Positions 33,683 to 42,831 of a stretch of DNA of 46,168 nucleotides are shown here, piece after piece (position 1 is the first letter of the stretch; every line of letters starts with the position of its first letter). The notes beneath the pieces are model-generated. The model was not told the origin of the DNA and did not search any database. It was given only the letters and a program-made list of their open reading frames with translations. The stretch covers positions 1-46,168 of the forward strand of contig CACJYR010000010.1 in the NCBI GenBank assembly GCA_902597675.1, read 5' to 3'. A program made the position numbers and the translations under genes. Source of the DNA: an uncultured Pelagibacteraceae bacterium. GTDB lineage: Bacteria > Pseudomonadota > Alphaproteobacteria > Pelagibacterales > Pelagibacteraceae.

Positions 33683-34330
33683 TTATTTTTTTGCAAGTAG
33701 TGTCTCACCTGAAATAGCTTTTTGACCAACTTTTACAAGCGGCTCATAATTTTCATAATAGATATCAGCTCTACTACCAAATCGTATCATGCCAATACGA
33801 TCTCCTTGTTTCAACTCTTGATCTTTATTAGACTCACAAACTATTCTTCGTGCAACCAGTCCAGCTATTTGAACAATTATAATTTCATTGTTATGAGGGT
33901 CTTTAATTTTGAAGTAATTTCTCTCATTATCTTCACTTGCTTTATCCAGTGAAGCATTTACAAACTTACCTGGCTTATATAAAATTTCCTCAATCCTCCC
34001 TGCACATGGAGTTCTGTTTACATGACAATCAAAAACATTCATGAAAACACTTATCTTCTTAAATTTTTTATTCTCTAGACCAAGTTCTTTAGGCCCATCA
34101 ACGTCTTCAACTTTAATCACCTCACCATCTGCTGGACTAACAAGATAATTATCATCATCTATAATAACTCTATCTGGATCTCTAAAAAAATAATAAACCC
34201 AAATAGTTAAGACTAAACCAATAAGACCTAAGAAATTACTAAAAATATAAAATACTATTGTGATTATTCCGGCTATAACTAAAAATTTATAACCTTCAGC
34301 GTGAATTTTTGGAAATATCTTACTAAACAT
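33683..34330 (-). CDS. psd: Phosphatidylserine decarboxylase (short, Psd type)
   Basis: 215 aa, the short form of the pyruvoyl enzyme. It decarboxylates phosphatidylserine to phosphatidylethanolamine. N-terminal membrane helices (FLVIAGIITIVFYIFSNFLG) are followed by LVSPADGEV, KISVFMNVFDCHVNRTPCAGRIE, ERNYF and the self-cleavage motif RFGSRADIYY near the C-terminus, where Gly-Ser is split to make the pyruvoyl group. It heads the minus-strand run psd-pssA-GT-rlmE and is divergent from icd. Confidence 0.95.
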   Translation of the reverse strand: MFSKIFPKIHAEGYKFLVIAGIITIVFYIFSNFLGLIGLVLTIWVYYFFRDPDRVIIDDDNYLVSPADGEVIKVEDVDGPKELGLENKKFKKISVFMNVFDCHVNRTPCAGRIEEILYKPGKFVNASLDKASEDNERNYFKIKDPHNNEIIIVQIAGLVARRIVCESNKDQELKQGDRIGMIRFGSRADIYYENYEPLVKVGQKAISGETLLAKK

Positions 34331-34404
34331 ATTCTTCTATTTGATAATTTGTCATTAATATGTATATAAAATCGCGAAATTCAATTATTAAGATAAAAAT
34401 ATAA

Positions 34405-35619
34405 GTGAGCAAAATTAGCGTTAAAAACCCAATAGTAGAGTTAGATGGCGATGAAATGACCAGAATAATCTGGGAATTTATCAAGAAAAAATTAATACTT
34501 CCGTATTTAGATCTTGGCATCGAATATTACGATTTAGGAATGAAAAGTAGAGATGACTCTGATGATCAAATCACTATCGACTCTGCTAATGCAATTAAAA
34601 AAATTGGTGTTGGTATCAAATGTGCAACCATAACTCCAGATGAAGCACGAGTTGAAGAGTTTAAATTAAAGAAAATGTGGAGATCTCCAAACGGAACTAT
34701 CCGGAATATTATTGGAGGAACTGTATTTAGAGAACCCATAATTTGTTCTAACATTCCAAAACTTGTACCCTCTTGGTCCGATCCAGTAGTGATCGGGAGA
34801 CATGCATTTGGAGATCAATATAGAGCAACAGATTTCAAAGTGCCTGGCAAAGGTAAGATGGAAGTAAAATGGACCTCTGAAGATGGTAAAGATGAAATTA
34901 AATATGAAGTATTTAATTTTACAGGACCAGGGGTTGCGCTCTCGATGTATAATTTAGATAAATCAATTGAGGATTTCGCAAGATCCTGTTTTAGTTATGG
35001 ATTAATTAAGAATTGGCCAGTTTACTTATCAACTAAAAATACAATTTTAAAAAAATACGATGGGAGATTTAAAGATATATTTGAAGAGGTCTATAATAAA
35101 GAATTCAAGAAAAAATTTGAGGATGCAAAAATTACTTATGAACACAGATTGATTGATGACATGGTAGCGTGTGCAATGAAATGGAGTGGCAAGTATATAT
35201 GGGCATGTAAAAATTATGATGGTGATGTTCAATCAGATACCATGGCTCAAGGCTATGGCTCACTTGGTTTAATGACAAGTACACTGCTTACACCTGATGG
35301 AAAAATAATGGAGGCAGAAGCAGCACACGGAACAGTAACCAGGCATTACAGAATGCATCAACAAGGTAAAGAAACTTCCACAAATCCAATTGCTTCGATT
35401 TTTGCATGGACAAGAGGATTAGCACATAGAGGAAAACTTGATAGCAATGATGAGCTAATTAAATTTGCAAACACAATTGAAAAAGTTTGTATTGAAAGTG
35501 TTGAAAATGGCTCCATGACAAAAGATCTTGCAATATTGGTTGGACCCTCAAGTAAATATCTAACAACTAATCAATTTCTGGATGTAATTGATAACAATCT
35601 TAAACAGAAGCTAAATTAA
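34405..35619 (+). CDS. icd: NADP-dependent isocitrate dehydrogenase (type II)
   Basis: 404 aa homodimer-type IDH of the eukaryote-like subfamily. The N-terminus [66 protein letters not shown] and [12 protein letters not shown] are family marks; the metal site [13 protein letters not shown] and [17 protein letters not shown] follow. It makes 2-oxoglutarate and NADPH in the citrate cycle. The start is GTG at 34405. It converges with alaS and overlaps it by 9 bases. Confidence 0.97.
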   Translation: MSKISVKNPIVELDGDEMTRIIWEFIKKKLILPYLDLGIEYYDLGMKSRDDSDDQITIDSANAIKKIGVGIKCATITPDEARVEEFKLKKMWRSPNGTIRNIIGGTVFREPIICSNIPKLVPSWSDPVVIGRHAFGDQYRATDFKVPGKGKMEVKWTSEDGKDEIKYEVFNFTGPGVALSMYNLDKSIEDFARSCFSYGLIKNWPVYLSTKNTILKKYDGRFKDIFEEVYNKEFKKKFEDAKITYEHRLIDDMVACAMKWSGKYIWACKNYDGDVQSDTMAQGYGSLGLMTSTLLTPDGKIMEAEAAHGTVTRHYRMHQQGKETSTNPIASIFAWTRGLAHRGKLDSNDELIKFANTIEKVCIESVENGSMTKDLAILVGPSSKYLTTNQFLDVIDNNLKQKLN

Positions 35620-38277
35620 AGCCTTTAGTTTTTCAAAAGCCTCATCAATTTTGTTTTTATCCTGTCCCCCTGCTTGGGCAAAATCTTTTCGGCCACCCCC
35701 ACCTTTGCCACCAATAATTTCTGAACCTAATTTTGCAAATTTTACAGCATCATATTTATCAACCAGTTTTTCAGTGACACCAACTCCTAAACCAACTTTA
35801 TCTTCACTACTTGCAAAGACAATTACAATTCCATCGCCAAGTTCTTTTTTTCCACTATCAACTAATTTTCTCAGATCTTTAGGGGGTAAATCTTGAACTT
35901 TTTGAAATCGAACTTTTATATCCTTTATTTTTTGATCATTAATAATATTTTTTGTTTTATCTTGAAGAACTGAATTAACATTCAATTGTTCAAGTTGTTT
36001 TGAAAGATTTTTTATAATTTCTTTTAAATCTTTATTATCAACTTTCGGTTTACCTCCAAGTTTTATTATTTGTGATGATAAGTCTTTGATAGTCTCCTCA
36101 TCCTTTTGTACAGATAAAGTTGAAAGCTTTTCTTTATTCTTAATAAAATCCTCAAGCTGTTTATCTCTTAAAGCCTCAACTCTCCTTACTCCTGCAGCAA
36201 TAGATGATTGACTGACAGTTTTAAATTTTCCAATATCTCCAGTATTTTTTACATGGGTTCCACCACATAATTCTGTTGAGAAATAAGTATCTTTTTCCTT
36301 ACCCATTGAAACAACACGAACTTCTTCACCATATTTTTCACCAAAAAAAGCTAACGCTCCCTTTTCTATTGCAGCTTTAGGTGTCATAATTCTTGTGGTC
36401 ACTTCAGAACCATTTTTAACATATTCGTTAACTAATTTATCTATTGTCTCTAATTCCTCATTAGTAATCGGTTTCATGTGACTAAAGTCAAACCTCAAAC
36501 GATCTGGTGCAACTAATGATCCTTTCTGCATCACGTGCTTACCTAAAGTTCTTCTTAAAGACTCATGAAGTAAGTGAGTTGCAGAATGATAAGCTTTTAA
36601 ATTGTTTCTTCTCTCAACATCAATTTTCATTTCAACTACATCATTAATTTTAATTTCTCCAGTTTTCACTGATCCATAATGAACAAATAAATCTCCAAGT
36701 TTTTTTTGCGTATCCTCAACTTCAAAAACTGAATTTCCAGAAACTATTGTACCTTTATCCCCGAGCTGTCCTCCTGACTCACCATAAAAAGGAGTTTGAT
36801 TAGTTATAATCATTCCTTCTTCTCCAGTAGATAATGATTTTGATTCCTGATTGTTTTTAATTAAATTTAACACTACTCCCTCAGATTGATTAGACTCGTA
36901 TCCCAAAAATTCTGTAGGACCAGTTTTATCTTTAATTGAAAACCAAATTGCTTCCTCTGAGCTGTCCCCAGATCCTTTCCAATTCTTTTTTGCAAGTTCT
37001 TTGCTTTTTTTCATCAACTCATCAAATTTTCGATGGTCAACTTTTAATGATTTATTTTTTAAAATATCTTCTGTGAGATCTAATGGAAAACCATAAGTGT
37101 CATATAATTTAAAAGCTACTTCACCTGATAACACTTTATCAATTTTTGAAATTTCATCATTCAAAATTTTAATTCCTCGATCAAGTAAAACTAAAAATTT
37201 TTCCTCTTCCATTTTTAATGTTTCTGTTATCAAAGACTCGGATCGCTCTAACTCTGGATAATTTCCAGACATTTCATTTTTTAAAGATTCAAAAATTTTG
37301 TAAAAAATAGGTTCTTTTGATCCCAATAAATGAGAATGCCTCATACCTCTTCTCATAATTCTTCTTAAGACATATCCGCGACCCTCATTGGATGGCAGAA
37401 CACCTTCAGCTAAAAGAAATGAACTTGCTCTTAAGTGATCAGCAATTACTCTAAAACTTGATATGTTATTATCAGCTTGTTTAACTTTAGTTACATCTGA
37501 TATCGAACTTATTAATTTCTTAAAATGATCAGTTTGATAATTGTCGTGTGTGCCTTGTAAAAGAGCAGCTATTCTCTCTAATCCCATTCCGGTATCTACA
37601 GATGGTTTGGGTAAATCTATTCTTTTATCTTTTGAAACTTGTTCATATTGCATAAATACCAAGTTCCAAATCTCAATAAAACGATCTCCATCTTGATCCT
37701 TTGTTCCTGGTAAACCACCTTTTAAATGATCACCATGATCATAAAATATTTCTGAGCAAGGTCCACAAGGACCTGTTTCACCCATTGACCAGAAATTATC
37801 TGACGTCGAAATTCTGATAATTCTATCATCTTTAAAACCCGCTATTTTCTTCCAAAAATTGAAGGCTTCATCATCTTCATGAAAAACTGTTACATAAAGT
37901 CTATTTTTATCTAAACCAAAATCTTTAGTGATTAAATTCCATGCAAGTTCAATTCCTCTCTCTTTAAAATAGTCCCCGAAAGAAAAGTTTCCCAACATTT
38001 CAAAGAAAGTATGATGTCTTGGAGTGTAACCAACATTCTCTAAATCATTATGTTTACCTCCTGCTCTGACACATTTTTGAGAAGTGGTAGCTCTTTGATA
38101 ATCTCTTTTCTCTAAACCGGTAAATACATTCTTAAATTGTACCATTCCAGAATTGGCAAACATTAATGTCGGATCATTGTTTGGAACTAAATTACTAGAC
38201 TCAACAATCTTATGATCATTCTTTTCAAAATATTTTAAGAACGTACTTCTTATCTCATTTAATGATTTCTGAGCCAT
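35611..38277 (-). CDS. alaS: Alanyl-tRNA synthetase
   Basis: 888 aa, full length. Domains in order: class II catalytic core ([40 protein letters not shown], positions 38097-37978), tRNA recognition, editing domain with [12 protein letters not shown] and [10 protein letters not shown] zinc ligands, and the C-Ala domain ending [18 protein letters not shown]. Its promoter and first codons are repeated, in decayed form, on the far side of the downstream-inserted TPR gene. The promoter (TAGACA, N16, TATTTT) lies so close that transcription should begin at or near the ATG. Confidence 0.98.
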   Translation of the reverse strand: MAQKSLNEIRSTFLKYFEKNDHKIVESSNLVPNNDPTLMFANSGMVQFKNVFTGLEKRDYQRATTSQKCVRAGGKHNDLENVGYTPRHHTFFEMLGNFSFGDYFKERGIELAWNLITKDFGLDKNRLYVTVFHEDDEAFNFWKKIAGFKDDRIIRISTSDNFWSMGETGPCGPCSEIFYDHGDHLKGGLPGTKDQDGDRFIEIWNLVFMQYEQVSKDKRIDLPKPSVDTGMGLERIAALLQGTHDNYQTDHFKKLISSISDVTKVKQADNNISSFRVIADHLRASSFLLAEGVLPSNEGRGYVLRRIMRRGMRHSHLLGSKEPIFYKIFESLKNEMSGNYPELERSESLITETLKMEEEKFLVLLDRGIKILNDEISKIDKVLSGEVAFKLYDTYGFPLDLTEDILKNKSLKVDHRKFDELMKKSKELAKKNWKGSGDSSEEAIWFSIKDKTGPTEFLGYESNQSEGVVLNLIKNNQESKSLSTGEEGMIITNQTPFYGESGGQLGDKGTIVSGNSVFEVEDTQKKLGDLFVHYGSVKTGEIKINDVVEMKIDVERRNNLKAYHSATHLLHESLRRTLGKHVMQKGSLVAPDRLRFDFSHMKPITNEELETIDKLVNEYVKNGSEVTTRIMTPKAAIEKGALAFFGEKYGEEVRVVSMGKEKDTYFSTELCGGTHVKNTGDIGKFKTVSQSSIAAGVRRVEALRDKQLEDFIKNKEKLSTLSVQKDEETIKDLSSQIIKLGGKPKVDNKDLKEIIKNLSKQLEQLNVNSVLQDKTKNIINDQKIKDIKVRFQKVQDLPPKDLRKLVDSGKKELGDGIVIVFASSEDKVGLGVGVTEKLVDKYDAVKFAKLGSEIIGGKGGGGRKDFAQAGGQDKNKIDEAFEKLKALI

Positions 38278-38339
38278 ATTTTTAAAATACAGCTTTTTAA
38301 TTTTATGTCTACATAACAGTAAAGGGGGAAAGGCGCTTA
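38210..38339. repeat. Direct repeat copy A (functional alaS 5' end and promoter)
   Basis: Holds the first alaS codons, the alaS promoter (TAGACA 38311-38306 and TATTTT 38289-38284 on the minus strand) and 20 bases of the recA-terminator side. It matches copy B at 40113-40242, with a perfect 32-base block (38210-38241 with 40113-40144) and a perfect 20-base block (38320-38339 with 40223-40242); the middle is diverged with single-base indels. Copy A lacks the second half of the terminator stem present in copy B. Confidence 0.88.
38284..38311 (-). promoter_or_regulatory. alaS promoter
   Basis: TAGACA, 16-base spacer, TATTTT on the minus strand. The -10 ends 6 bases before the ATG at 38277, so the mRNA should be leaderless or nearly so. 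The same element, TAGACA-N16-TATCTT, is preserved in copy B (40214-40209 and 40092-equivalent 40192-40187 region), which supports it as a real conserved signal. Confidence 0.55.
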
Positions 38340-38449
38340 AATTAGGCGTTTATGTTTAACATACATAGCATTAGCTCAAAACAGTTAAGTAGACAATTTA
38401 AAATTAAGAAAAGATTAATCAGATAAATCAAATAACTATTTCCATTACC

Positions 38450-38478
38450 TAGACAGCTGATTAGAGGCTTGATATAAT
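38450..38478 (+). promoter_or_regulatory. Near-consensus promoter of the TPR/2OG gene
   Basis: TAGACA (38450-38455; five of six consensus bases), 17-base spacer, perfect TATAAT (38473-38478). The -10 ends 7 bases before the ATG at 38486, so transcription should begin at the start codon. No Shine-Dalgarno is present in the seven-base gap. Confidence 0.65.
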
Positions 38479-38485
38479 TTCGCTC

Positions 38486-39994
38486 ATGAAAAAAATCCAT
38501 GACGATTTTTTAAAACCACCTCAACAGCAATTAAATAATCTAATAAAGTATTATCAAGCTGGACGGTATGTTGATGCTGAAAAACTATCATTATCTATCA
38601 CTCAAGAATTTCCTAAACATCAATTTGCTTGGAAAGTGCTTGCCGTTTTGCTCAAACGAAATGGAAGGATAAATGAATCTTTAATTGTCAGTAAAAAATC
38701 TGTGCAGTTAGACCCACAGGATGCCGAAGCACACAATAATTTAGGTGTCCTACTGCAAGAACAGGGAAAATTATACGAAGCTGAAAAAAGTCATAGAAAA
38801 GCGATTGAGCTAAAACCAGACTATGCCGAAGCCCACAACAATTTGGGTAACACGCTGAAACAGCAGGACAAATTAGATGGGGCCGAAAAATGTTATAAAA
38901 AAGTGATAACATTAAAACCTGACTATGCTAAAGCCCACAACAATTTGGGTATACTACTAAAAGAACAAGGCAGAATAAAAGAGGCTGAAGCAAGCTATGC
39001 ACAAGCGATAAAACTAAAACCAGACTATGCCGAAGCCCACTACAATTTAGGTGTGTTACTGCAAGAAGAAGAAAGATTGGACGAGGCTGAGACAAGCTAT
39101 AATCATGCACTAACGCTTAAGCCTGATTTTACTGATGCATTGCAGAACAGATGGATGATATTATTTAGCCAAAAAAGATACGAAGTTGCACTAAAAGATG
39201 CCGACTTAATTACTTCCAAAAGTAATAGAGCATTTGACTTAATAACTCTGTATGCTTTGGGACGAACAGATGAGATTTATAAAAGAATTGAAACCCAATC
39301 TAATATTGATAGCGAAAATTTAGATATTGCTGCTTTTGCTGCATTTGTTGCTGAGTCAGAGAAAAAACCTACCGCATACAATTTTTGTCCTAATCCGATG
39401 GACTTTATACATATTTCTAATATCTCCTCTCACATTGAAAATTCTACTGAGTTTATAACAGAAGTAATAGGTGAGCTAAATAATATAAAAACTATTTGGG
39501 AACCACATGGAAGAACTACTCGTAAAGGATTTGTAACGGATAAAAAATTTAATTTATTTGAGAATTGTTCGGTAAAATTATCAAAACTTAAAGGGATTAT
39601 TTGTGATGAAATAAATGCTTATTATTTAAAATTTCAAAAAGAGACGTGCTCTTTTATTAAAAAATGGCCATCTGAAATTTTTCTTAATGGATGGCATGTC
39701 GTTTTAAAAAAACAAGGATACAATACTGCACATATTCATCCAACTGGGTGGTTAAGTGGGGTAATTTATTTAAAAGTGGTTCCAGCTCTTGAAAAAAATG
39801 AAGGTGCGATTGAATTCAGTTTGAATGGCCAATATTATCAACACAAAAAATCTCCTTACTTTATATTTCAACCTGAACTGGGAGATATAGTTTTTTTCCC
39901 TTCATCGCTCTTTCATAGAACTATTCCATTTACGACAGATACAGATAGAATTATTGTATCATTTGACTTAATACCAGATACAGCCAAACACTAA
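38486..39994 (+). CDS. TPR protein with C-terminal 2OG-Fe(II) oxygenase-like domain
   Basis: 502 aa. Residues about 44-213 hold one degenerate and four regular 34-residue tetratricopeptide repeats of the AEAHNNLG...LKPDY type. After a less conserved middle, the C-terminal 110 residues contain GWHVVLKKQGYNTAHIHPTGWLSGVIYL, GDIVFFPSSLFHRTIPF and DRIIVSFDL (from 39687 on), matching the putative 2OG-Fe(II) oxygenase family found behind TPR arrays. HIH and the later His would bind iron; the Arg of DRIIVSFD would hold 2-oxoglutarate. It probably hydroxylates a protein or small target held by the TPRs, which is inference. It is divergent in style: slightly higher G+C in the repeats, its own promoter, and flanking direct repeats. 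Confidence 0.85.
   Translation: MKKIHDDFLKPPQQQLNNLIKYYQAGRYVDAEKLSLSITQEFPKHQFAWKVLAVLLKRNGRINESLIVSKKSVQLDPQDAEAHNNLGVLLQEQGKLYEAEKSHRKAIELKPDYAEAHNNLGNTLKQQDKLDGAEKCYKKVITLKPDYAKAHNNLGILLKEQGRIKEAEASYAQAIKLKPDYAEAHYNLGVLLQEEERLDEAETSYNHALTLKPDFTDALQNRWMILFSQKRYEVALKDADLITSKSNRAFDLITLYALGRTDEIYKRIETQSNIDSENLDIAAFAAFVAESEKKPTAYNFCPNPMDFIHISNISSHIENSTEFITEVIGELNNIKTIWEPHGRTTRKGFVTDKKFNLFENCSVKLSKLKGIICDEINAYYLKFQKETCSFIKKWPSEIFLNGWHVVLKKQGYNTAHIHPTGWLSGVIYLKVVPALEKNEGAIEFSLNGQYYQHKKSPYFIFQPELGDIVFFPSSLFHRTIPFTTDTDRIIVSFDLIPDTAKH
38717..39124 (+). repeat. Four tandem 102-bp units encoding TPR repeats
   Basis: Residues 78-111, 112-145, 146-179 and 180-213 of the gene are in-frame 34-codon repeats. 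The DNA is also similar between units (for example GAAGCCCACAACAATTTGGG near 38828 and a near copy near 38932), suggesting recent internal duplication or gene conversion. Confidence 0.85.
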
Positions 39995-40103
39995 ATTTTG
40001 AGACTTAATTAAAAGAAAAAAATTTAAAACTCATAAGCGAAATTATATCTACAAAACTGAAAAAATAAGTTAGCATTGAACTCTTTTTTTAACTTATCTT
40101 GAT

Positions 40104-40181
40104 TGTACGATTTTATGATCATTCTTTTCAAAATATTTTAAGAATTTATTTCTTAATTTTATTTTATGATCTATTCACCAT
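40104..40181 (-). pseudogene. Decayed 5' fragment of alaS
   Basis: Reads from a former ATG at 40181 on the minus strand and corresponds to about the first 25 codons of alaS. It shares a perfect 32-base block with the real gene (40113-40144), then homology fades at about 40104. It has a premature stop at the sixth codon (where alaS has Leu) and a one-base insertion before the shared block, so it cannot be expressed as AlaS. It is part of direct-repeat copy B and is followed on the recA side by the recA terminator. Confidence 0.85.
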
Positions 40182-40242
40182 ACTTTAAGATACAGCTTTT
40201 TTATTCTATGTCTAGTTAGGGATAAAGGGGGAAAGGCGCTTA
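40113..40242. repeat. Direct repeat copy B (next to recA)
   Basis: Second copy of the alaS 5' region, in the same orientation as copy A. It includes a relic promoter (TAGACA at 40214-40209, TATCTT at 40192-40187 on the minus strand) and merges into the intact recA terminator. The remainder of the 39995-40281 gap, which has no intact gene, consists of this repeat, an AT-rich 3' tail after the TPR gene and the terminator. Confidence 0.88.
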
Positions 40243-40256
40243 TAACAAGCGCCTTT
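40232..40256. terminator. recA terminator, probably bidirectional
   Basis: Perfect 10-base-pair stem AAAGGCGCTT / AAGCGCCTTT with a 5-base loop, 25 bases after the recA stop. Short T-runs lie on both sides, so it can also stop transcripts from the plus-strand TPR/2OG gene. In copy A only the first half remains. Confidence 0.85.
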
Positions 40257-40281
40257 TATAATTTAAAGATGACCTTTAATT

Positions 40282-41430
40282 TTAGTTCTTTTTGGAAGGA
40301 GTAGCTTCTTTTGCAGCCTCTTCTTTTTCAGCTACTTTCTTCTCTTTTTCAATTTTTTCAGGACTTAATGGATTTCCTTCAATTTTCTTTGAAATCACTC
40401 CTGCTTTTTCTCTAATTGCCATTTCTATTTCTGCAGCAACTTTAGGATTTTGAGCAAGATAAGTTTTTGCATTTTCTCTACCTTGACCTATTTTTTCACC
40501 TTTATAAGCATACCATGCTCCTGATTTTTCAATAATGTCAGCTTTAGCACCTAGGTCAACTAACTCACCCATTTTGCTAATTCCTCTGCCATACATTAAG
40601 TCAAACTCAACAACTTTAAATGGTGGTGCAACTTTATTCTTAACTACTTTTACTCTTGTAGTGTTTCCAATAATTTCATCTTTATCTTTGATAGCACCAA
40701 TTCTTCTAATATCCATTCTTACAGATGAATAAAACTTCAACGCATTTCCACCTGATGTTGTTTCTGGACTTCCAAACATAACTCCAATTTTCATTCTAAT
40801 TTGGTTAATGAAAATCATCATTGTGTTTGTATTTGAAATTGAACCAGTTAATTTTCTTAAAGCCTGACTCATTAATCTTGATTGAAGACCAACATGATGA
40901 TCACCCATCTCACCTTCAATTTCAGCTTTTGGAGTTAAAGCTGCAACAGAGTCGATTACGATAACTGAGATAGAGCCTGATTTTACTAGCGTATCAGCGA
41001 TTTCTAAAGCTTGCTCACCTGCATCTGGTTGAGAAATTAAAAGTTCTTCAGTATTCACTCCTAATTTTTTCGCATAGACTGGATCTAAAGCATGCTCCGC
41101 ATCAACGAATGCACAAATTCCACCCGCCTTTTGAGCTTCAGCAACTACTTGTAATGCCAATGTTGTTTTTCCAGAACTCTCTGGTCCATAAACTTCAATA
41201 ATTCTTCCTTTAGGTAAACCACCTATTCCTAAAGCCAAATCTAAACTTAAAGAACCTGTAGATATCGACTCGATATCCATCGCTCTTTTTTCGCCCAGCT
41301 TCATAACTGAACCTTTTCCAAAATTGTCAGTTATCTGGCTAATCGCAGCATCTAATGCTTTGTTTTTTTCTTTAATATCCAATTCTTGATCTTTTGTAGA
41401 TTTAACTACTTTTAAGTTATTTTTTGTCAT
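40282..41430 (-). CDS. recA: Recombinase RecA
   Basis: 382 aa, a little longer than E. coli RecA because of a charged Lys/Glu-rich tail. It forms the ATP-dependent filament on single-stranded DNA for recombination and triggers LexA/UmuD self-cleavage. Marks are [32 protein letters not shown]-loop [46 protein letters not shown] and the MISQAL-type loop [13 protein letters not shown] candidate LexA box lies inside its promoter spacer, and GAGG (41440-41437) gives a Shine-Dalgarno. Confidence 0.98.
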   Translation of the reverse strand: MTKNNLKVVKSTKDQELDIKEKNKALDAAISQITDNFGKGSVMKLGEKRAMDIESISTGSLSLDLALGIGGLPKGRIIEVYGPESSGKTTLALQVVAEAQKAGGICAFVDAEHALDPVYAKKLGVNTEELLISQPDAGEQALEIADTLVKSGSISVIVIDSVAALTPKAEIEGEMGDHHVGLQSRLMSQALRKLTGSISNTNTMMIFINQIRMKIGVMFGSPETTSGGNALKFYSSVRMDIRRIGAIKDKDEIIGNTTRVKVVKNKVAPPFKVVEFDLMYGRGISKMGELVDLGAKADIIEKSGAWYAYKGEKIGQGRENAKTYLAQNPKVAAEIEMAIREKAGVISKKIEGNPLSPEKIEKEKKVAEKEEAAKEATPSKKN

Positions 41431-41476
41431 TTTTTGCCTCTTTTCTTGCTTTTTTTAACACTCGAATCATAAAATA

Positions 41477-41504
41477 AATGTACACATTTTGTTCTCATTG
41501 GCAA
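41477..41504 (-). promoter_or_regulatory. recA promoter with LexA-type operator in the spacer
   Basis: Minus strand: TTGCCA (41504-41499), 16-base spacer, TACATT (41482-41477). Within the spacer and -10 lies GAAC-N7-GTAC (41494-41480), one base from the alphaproteobacterial LexA box GAAC-N7-GAAC / GTTC-N7-GTTC. A repressor here would block RNA polymerase. Confidence 0.6.
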
Positions 41505-41535
41505 GATATTTTATTCTTCCTCAAAAAATCAATAA

Positions 41536-42831
41536 TTATCTTATTTTTAGGTAATCGCTGTTTAGCAACCCTAAGGACTTTAACAAATTAAACTGAGATA
41601 AAATGTAATTTCTCTCAGAATCTGCCAAAGAAATTTGAGCATTCAAAAGTAAAGAGTTGGATTGAATGACCTCTAAAGTTGTTCTTCCCGCTCCACTATT
41701 ATATTCAGCTGTAATTCCTTCATTAGCAATTTCAGCAGCTTTAACTTGGGATTGAACAGAATTTAGTAAACTTCTATTAGATTGATAATTAGACCAGGCG
41801 CTAGCTACATCAGTTTGATTTTGTTTTACAGCACTATCTAAAATCAATCTTTTTCTATTTTCTAAACTTTGATTTTTTTTATATTTAGCAATGTTTTTAC
41901 CACCTGAAAAAAAAGGCCAAGAAACAGTTGCTTTAACAGTATCTTTTTCTCTCTCATCATATGTTGTATTTAAATCTTCAGTATATGATCTTTCAAAAGA
42001 TAATTTTGCAGTAGGTGCTAAATCAGATTTAGCTATTGATTTATCTTTAATAGATTGTTCATACTCTAATTTTGCAATTATTAAATCAGGATTATTTTTC
42101 TTTGAAAGCTCAATTGCTGAATTAAGATCTCCTGGAAGTTTGTAATTAACAATTGTACTTTTATCCAATGATTGTACATCATTAATGCTGCCTATAATAT
42201 TTTCGTAATTTAATTTGCTGGTTAATAAGTCATTTTGTGCTTTAATAAATTGTGCCTCAGCGCCTGCTAAAGAGGATTCTGATTGAGAAACATCCGATAA
42301 AGAAATTTGACCTCTACTAAGTCTAATTCTATCAGTTTCAACTTGTCTACTTAAAAGCTCAACGTTTGCTCTATTAATTTCCAACTTTTCATTTGCTGAA
42401 ATTAGTCCCGTATAAGCCTCTGTTGTTTTATATAATATGTCTTGTTCTTTTTTTAATAATTTTGCTTTTGCAAGATCAACACCTATCTTATTTTTTGCAA
42501 GATCTGCACCTCTTCCAAAATCTATCAAAGTTTGGGTAAGTGAAACTGATCTTGTTGACGGATCAACATCACTAATCGATGCGTCTCCCCCACCTTGATT
42601 GGTAAGTTTATTAGTTTCTTCCTGGCTTTCAGTTCCCTCAAGAGTAATTGTTGGCAAATAAGATCCTCTTGCTATATTTAGATCTTGTTCAGAAACATTA
42701 ATATTTTCTCTTTCAGCGTTGAGTTCTGAGTTATTTTTAAAAGCTTTTGATAAAGCACTAGAAAAGGTTTCTGCATTTACTTCAGAAAATAAAAACAATG
42801 TCCCTAGAAAAATTAAAATTATTTTATTCAT
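41536..42831 (-). CDS. TolC family outer membrane protein
   Basis: 431 aa with signal peptide (residues 1-20, SEVNAETF boundary). The mature part shows the two OEP repeats of long alpha-helical hairpins, with Asn-Ser-rich turns (NNSELNAERENINVSEQDL; RSVSLTQTLIDFG; DSERNYILSQFNLLKSLGLL at the end). TolC trimers form the outer-membrane duct for type I secretion and efflux pumps. No membrane-fusion or ABC partner is beside it, so the partner must be elsewhere. It overlaps the upstream glycerate-kinase-like gene by 4 bases. Confidence 0.9.
   Translation of the reverse strand: MNKIILIFLGTLFLFSEVNAETFSSALSKAFKNNSELNAERENINVSEQDLNIARGSYLPTITLEGTESQEETNKLTNQGGGDASISDVDPSTRSVSLTQTLIDFGRGADLAKNKIGVDLAKAKLLKKEQDILYKTTEAYTGLISANEKLEINRANVELLSRQVETDRIRLSRGQISLSDVSQSESSLAGAEAQFIKAQNDLLTSKLNYENIIGSINDVQSLDKSTIVNYKLPGDLNSAIELSKKNNPDLIIAKLEYEQSIKDKSIAKSDLAPTAKLSFERSYTEDLNTTYDEREKDTVKATVSWPFFSGGKNIAKYKKNQSLENRKRLILDSAVKQNQTDVASAWSNYQSNRSLLNSVQSQVKAAEIANEGITAEYNSGAGRTTLEVIQSNSLLLNAQISLADSERNYILSQFNLLKSLGLLNSDYLKIR

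Noticed and set aside
38717-39124. Regularly spaced DNA repeats that could look like a CRISPR or satellite array
   Set aside because: The 102-base period is in frame and encodes 34-residue TPR units without spacers; no cas genes are near.
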